64,000 bases of DNA from Liolophura sinensis (Eukaryota > Mollusca > Polyplacophora > Chitonida > Chitonidae), in the NCBI RefSeq assembly GCF_032854445.1, contig NC_088295.1, positions 30,004,470 through 30,068,469 on the forward strand, given 5' to 3'. Shown here in pieces: positions 60,173 to 64,000 of the stretch. The position numbers and the translations under genes are program-made. The notes under the pieces were generated by a model. The model saw only the letters and a program-made list of their open reading frames with translations. It did not search any database and was not told the origin of the DNA. The first letter of the stretch is position 1. The number at the start of each line of letters is the position of its first letter.

Positions 60173-61187
60173 TGTTACGGTATAGAAAACGGCAACAGAA
60201 AACAGACTCAGTGACTCAATATTACAATGTAAACAATGCTTTATATATAAAATGAGATGTACTGTTTTACAGACAGTTCAACAACAACAACAACATACAC
60301 ATCAGTATTACCGGTCTTTACAAGTTTCCAGTTCACCTTTGCATCCCAAGGAATGTATTCCAGGAAATCCAACGTAAAGACCATGGGATAAACACACAAT
60401 TCACACAAGTCACAAATTGTCCTAGACAGGTACTTCGCCAGGTTAGCGAACACGAACACAGTACACAGGTTACACAGAACTGGAACAGTCAAGCCTTTGA
60501 ATGACGTCACACCCGCAGAGCACAACACTGGGTAAATACAGGCATGGAGGTATAGTCCACTTCAGATCAGTCACAGCTCCCGCAGAAGCTCACAAACGAG
60601 CCGTTCAGAGACGTAGAGTAATGTCACCTTGTGGCAGAACGAACGTCCTTTGCAAAACTGAAAACTTCAGTTTAGAGTCCTTGACGACCTTGTCGGTCAG
60701 GTGAGGTCAGCGTGTTAAACAAATTACACAGTCCACACTGTATAATCATAATAAAGATCCGAACACCAATAAACGTGACTTCCGCAGAAATTCACATAAA
60801 TCAGACATCAGTACTACTGTGGTACACAAACGGTGCCGGCATAAAAAACTGTCCTCCCAAATGAAACTGGCATCACCAGCTCATATCAATATAATGGACT
60901 CGATACGAGAGCGTCTCACACTCTCCTGGCTCCCAGTGGATGCAGCAAAAATACCTCCACTCTGCACAGAAAACACGGCTTATATACGGTCCAGGTGGAT
61001 TCAACTATTCTTAGACACAGAATTAACAGCCAATGAACATCCAGTTAAATAAACAGAGCATTGAACGAGGTGCTTTCGGCCAGGTCCGCACTGTACATAT
61101 ATAACAGGGCCTGTTATGCTTATAACATACAACACAAAGGTCCGCAGACTAACAGTACATGAAAACGTTAAATAGTCATACATAACA
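60173..61187 (-). repeat. 3' LTR of copy 3
   Basis: 1015 bp with TGTTA...TAACA ends. Carries the copy 2 subfamily variants, plus a private 9-bp-scale insertion (ACACAAGTC) near 60403. Confidence 0.93.
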
Positions 61188-61199
61188 CCCCCATCCTTC
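61188..61199 (-). other. Polypurine tract of copy 3
   Basis: GAAGGATGGGGG on the minus strand, abutting the 3' LTR. Confidence 0.75.
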
Positions 61200-61304
61200 A
61201 GGGAAAGAAAGTTTTGCATAAAACTTTCTTTAACATATTCATAATCATGAATAATAATAATAACGTTTACCACAGTCCTTAAAAACAAAGCTGCAGAAAA
61301 CCAA

Positions 61305-64000
61305 CTAGACACGTGACAAACAATCAGCAATCACATTATCTTTCCCTTTTATGTGTCTAATCTCTAGATTAAATTCTTGCAAAAGCAAACTCCAACGTAA
61401 CAATCTTCGGTTTTTACCTTTTAGTTTGTGCAAGAAGGTTAAGGGATTGTGATCTGTATACACAACAATGGGGTAACTTGACGAAGTCACATATACTTCA
61501 AAATGTTGTAATGCTAGAATCAAGGACAAACATTCCTTTTCTATTGTCGAATAATTTCTCTGGCACTTGTCAAATTTGCGAGAAAAAAAACATACAGGGT
61601 GATCAACGTGATCTGTTTCATTTTCTTGTAACAAAACTGCCCCAGCAGATATATCACTAGCATCAACAGCTAGCTTAAATGGTAAATTAAAATCAGGTGC
61701 TACAAGTATGGGGCCGCTGCTTAGCATGGCCTTTAATCTATCAAAAGATCTCTGACACTCAATGGACCACAAGAATTTAGCACCTTTCTTTAACAGCTGA
61801 GTTAATGGCTCACTAACAAATGAAAAGTTCCTACAGAACTTACGATAATAACCTGCCATGCCCAAAAAACGCTTTAATTCTCTCTTACAATTGGGCACTG
61901 GAAAACAAGAGATAGCACTGATTTTAGAATTAACAGGTTTAACCTGACCCTGTCCGACAACATGCCCTAGATATGTGACAAAAGCACAACCAAACTCACA
62001 CTTAGCCAAATTTATTGTAAGATTGGCTTGGGACAGTCTCGCAAATAATGCCTCCATGATAATTAAATGTTCCTCCCAAGTGTCACTGAATATAATTACA
62101 TCGTCGATGTAAACACGACACCCTTTAAGGCCTGATGTAACGTTGTTCACAAGTCGTTGAAAGGTGGCAGGGCTGTTCTTCATCCCAAAGGGCATGACTT
62201 TGTACTGGTATAAACCATCTGGGGTAGCAAACGCTGACACCTCACGAGCGCGCTGCGTGAGCGGTACTTGCCAAAATCCTTTCAATAGGTCAAACTTGGA
62301 GACAACGTTGGACTTTCCCACGGCATCGATACAGTCGTCGATCCTTGGAATGGGAAAGTTGTCTGCTTTAGTGACGGCATTCACTTTACGATAGTCTGTA
62401 CACATACGGTACGTCCCATCTGGTTTTGGCACAAGAATACAAGGTGAACTCCAGTTGCTGTTACTGGGCTCGACCAGATCATTTTCAAGTAAATACTGAA
62501 CTTCTTTTCTCAAGTATTCAGTTTTAGTAGGGTTCAGTCTGTATGGGTGTTGTTTAATCGGCTTGGAATCTCCAACTTCAACATCATGGTATATGGATTC
62601 AGTCCTGGTTGGAACATCAGGGAACAAACGTTCATATTGATGAACCAAATCCTTCAACTGCTGGCGTTGCTGATATTCCAGATGACCCAACACAGAATCA
62701 ATGTCCTCAAGAATACTTGAATTCTGGAGTTTGGCTGACCGGAACTTTAAGTCAAAATCTTGATCATCCCTAACAGCTGAATCAGGGCATAAGTTAGAGG
62801 TAACAACTCCACTAGGATGTACAACATTGAGATCAGTGCTATCTCTGTCTACATATGGCTTTAACATGTTAATGTGACAAAGTTGTCTAGACTTGCGCCG
62901 ATCAGGAGTGAAAATAATATAATTAAGATCACTTAGCCTCTTGTCTACTACATAAGGTCCAAAATAACGAGCTTCAAGTGGCTTACCACTAACTGGAAGT
63001 AAGGCCAATACCTTCTGACCAACTTCAAATCTGCGTCTTACTGTCTCTTTGTCATACTTAGTTTTCATACTCTTCTGAGAAGCTGTAAGATTCTCTCTGG
63101 CTAACTCACATACTCTGTTGAGCTTAGTACGAAATCTTGACACATACTGTAATAGGTTAACATTGTCACTATCACCAGACACAAACTTTTCCTTGAACAA
63201 CTGTAGTGGACCACGCACAGTATGGCCAAACACTAGCTCAAATGGACTAAATCTAAGTGACTCTTGTACAGACTCTCTTACAGCAAACATTAACAAAGGT
63301 ACACCCTCGTCCCAATCTTTCCCTGTCTCAAAGCAGTAAGTTCTTATCATACTTTTCAGTGTCTGATGGAATCTCTCTAGTGCTCCTTGACTTTGTGGGT
63401 GATAAGCTGAGGACTTATACTGGCTAATACCTAGCTCATGCATAACTTGTTGAAACACACCAGACATGAAATTTGAACCCTGGTCTGACTGTACTGACTT
63501 AGGCAGACCAAACATGGTGAAGAACTTAACTAAAGCCTTAATTACAGTCTTGGCAGTAATATTCCTTAGTGGAATTGCCTCAGGGAAACGAGTTGAAGTA
63601 CACATTATGGTTAACATATACTGATTTCCAGACTTTGTCTTAGGTAGCGGACCAACACAATCTATTAAGATTCTACTGAATGGCTCACCAATTGCAGGAA
63701 TAGGCCTCAAGGCTGCCTTGGGGATTGTCTGGTTAGGTTTCCCCACTAACTGACATGCATGACAAGACCTGCAAAATTCAGTAACATCTTTCCTTATTCC
63801 TGGCCAATAAAAATGACTGAGAATCTTATGATAGGTCTTATTAACACCTAAATGACCTGCTAACGGCGTTTCATGCGCTATGGTCAGTATGTCTTTACGA
63901 TAAGACTTGGGCACAACTACCTGATGCTTAACTGCCCATTCATCCTCCAAAGAAACATCGGGAGGCCTCCACTGCCGCATCAATATGCCAGACTTGACAT
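61305..64000 (-). CDS. pol: Copy 3 pol: integrase - GPY/F - reverse transcriptase - RNase H (partial)
   Basis: Open from the window edge (about 898 codons visible) with no start inside the window. In order: integrase zinc finger (GHLGVNKTYH ... CRSCHACQ), DDE core (Asp in ILIDCVG near 63655, Asp in QSDQGSN near 63480, Glu in GALERFH near 63380), GPY/F (RYFGPYVV), a linker of about 90 residues, then RT. RT has LLENDLVEPSNSNWSSP, PDGTYRMCTDYRKVN, SKFDLLKGFWQVPL, YKVMPFGMKNSPATF, the catalytic YIDD (62100-62111) and FLGMAGYYRKF. RNase H follows (LAVDASD, TIEKECLS, YTDHNPL, NVIADCLSRV). It integrates and reverse-transcribes the element's own RNA in cytoplasmic particles. Having integrase ahead of RT is unlike standard Ty3/gypsy and matches the Gmr1-type branch. 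No defects are seen in this part. Confidence 0.94.
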   Translation of the reverse strand, partial: VKSGILMRQWRPPDVSLEDEWAVKHQVVVPKSYRKDILTIAHETPLAGHLGVNKTYHKILSHFYWPGIRKDVTEFCRSCHACQLVGKPNQTIPKAALRPIPAIGEPFSRILIDCVGPLPKTKSGNQYMLTIMCTSTRFPEAIPLRNITAKTVIKALVKFFTMFGLPKSVQSDQGSNFMSGVFQQVMHELGISQYKSSAYHPQSQGALERFHQTLKSMIRTYCFETGKDWDEGVPLLMFAVRESVQESLRFSPFELVFGHTVRGPLQLFKEKFVSGDSDNVNLLQYVSRFRTKLNRVCELARENLTASQKSMKTKYDKETVRRRFEVGQKVLALLPVSGKPLEARYFGPYVVDKRLSDLNYIIFTPDRRKSRQLCHINMLKPYVDRDSTDLNVVHPSGVVTSNLCPDSAVRDDQDFDLKFRSAKLQNSSILEDIDSVLGHLEYQQRQQLKDLVHQYERLFPDVPTRTESIYHDVEVGDSKPIKQHPYRLNPTKTEYLRKEVQYLLENDLVEPSNSNWSSPCILVPKPDGTYRMCTDYRKVNAVTKADNFPIPRIDDCIDAVGKSNVVSKFDLLKGFWQVPLTQRAREVSAFATPDGLYQYKVMPFGMKNSPATFQRLVNNVTSGLKGCRVYIDDVIIFSDTWEEHLIIMEALFARLSQANLTINLAKCEFGCAFVTYLGHVVGQGQVKPVNSKISAISCFPVPNCKRELKRFLGMAGYYRKFCRNFSFVSEPLTQLLKKGAKFLWSIECQRSFDRLKAMLSSGPILVAPDFNLPFKLAVDASDISAGAVLLQENETDHVDHPVCFFSRKFDKCQRNYSTIEKECLSLILALQHFEVYVTSSSYPIVVYTDHNPLTFLHKLKGKNRRLLRWSLLLQEFNLEIRHIKGKDNVIADCLSRV

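Larger units (their letters stand above)
60173..64000 (-). mobile_element. Gypsy-like LTR retrotransposon copy 3, RT present, partial
   Basis: 3' LTR (60173-61187), purine tract (61188-61199) and pol up to integrase. The 5' half lies beyond the right edge. It is the only copy here with the reverse transcriptase region (61918-62805 absent from copies 1 and 2). The frame is open from the edge to the normal stop, so it may be, or recently have been, an autonomous element able to supply RT to the others. Confidence 0.95.

Noticed and set aside
61918-62805. The RT segment as a spliceable intron (which would explain its absence from copies 1 and 2)
   Set aside because: None of the possible junction placements gives GT at one end and AG at the other, and the segment encodes the conserved RT core. 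A deletion is the simpler reading.

Overview
This is a eukaryotic, metazoan window with no prokaryotic features. It is AT-rich and gene-poor, and holds many dispersed SINEs, simple repeats, a minisatellite and LTR retrotransposons. The one clear host gene is an intronless rhodopsin-family neuropeptide GPCR of the CCHamide/bombesin/GGNG type (30955-32121, +). That receptor type and the SINE-rich background suggest a lophotrochozoan, most likely a mollusc; I cannot name the species.

Layout. (1) 1-20 kb: gene-free DNA made of three diverged direct copies of one ancestral segment (units A, B, C, starting near 0.84, 7.65 and 17.75 kb). A 6.2-kb LTR retrotransposon (copy 1, 10715-16906, minus strand) interrupts unit B. 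(2) 20-30.9 kb: mostly unannotated DNA with one near-full SINE and a 74-bp-period minisatellite (26.84-28.09 kb). (3) 30.95-33.1 kb: the GPCR gene with poly(A) signals. (4) 33.8-42.5 kb: SINEs, a MITE-like element with long terminal inverted repeats, a long (TA)n tract, and one arm of a dispersed inverted repeat. (5) 42.7-60.1 kb: a second set of three diverged direct duplicates (X1, X2, X3), with LTR retrotransposon copy 2 (45751-51985, minus) between X1 and X2. (6) 60173-64000: 3' part of retrotransposon copy 3 (minus), running off the window.

The most unusual system is the LTR retrotransposon family. Its LTRs are about 1 kb, with TGTTA/TAACA termini and 4-bp target duplications. The primer-binding site resembles the tRNA-Pro site. 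It has a single gag-pol frame with a coiled-coil gag and a CCHC knuckle. The pol order is protease - integrase - reverse transcriptase - RNase H, so integrase precedes RT as in the Gmr1-type branch of Ty3/gypsy and unlike ordinary gypsy elements. Copies 1 and 2 share an identical in-frame 888-bp deletion that removes the RT catalytic core, yet both were mobilised; copy 3 keeps RT. Sequence variants group copies 2 and 3 in the LTRs but copies 1 and 2 around the deletion, so the family looks mosaic. Copies 2 and 3 both sit inside the same SINE family at nearly the same position. The gag coiled coil has been expanded in frame by different tandem repeats in copies 1 and 2.
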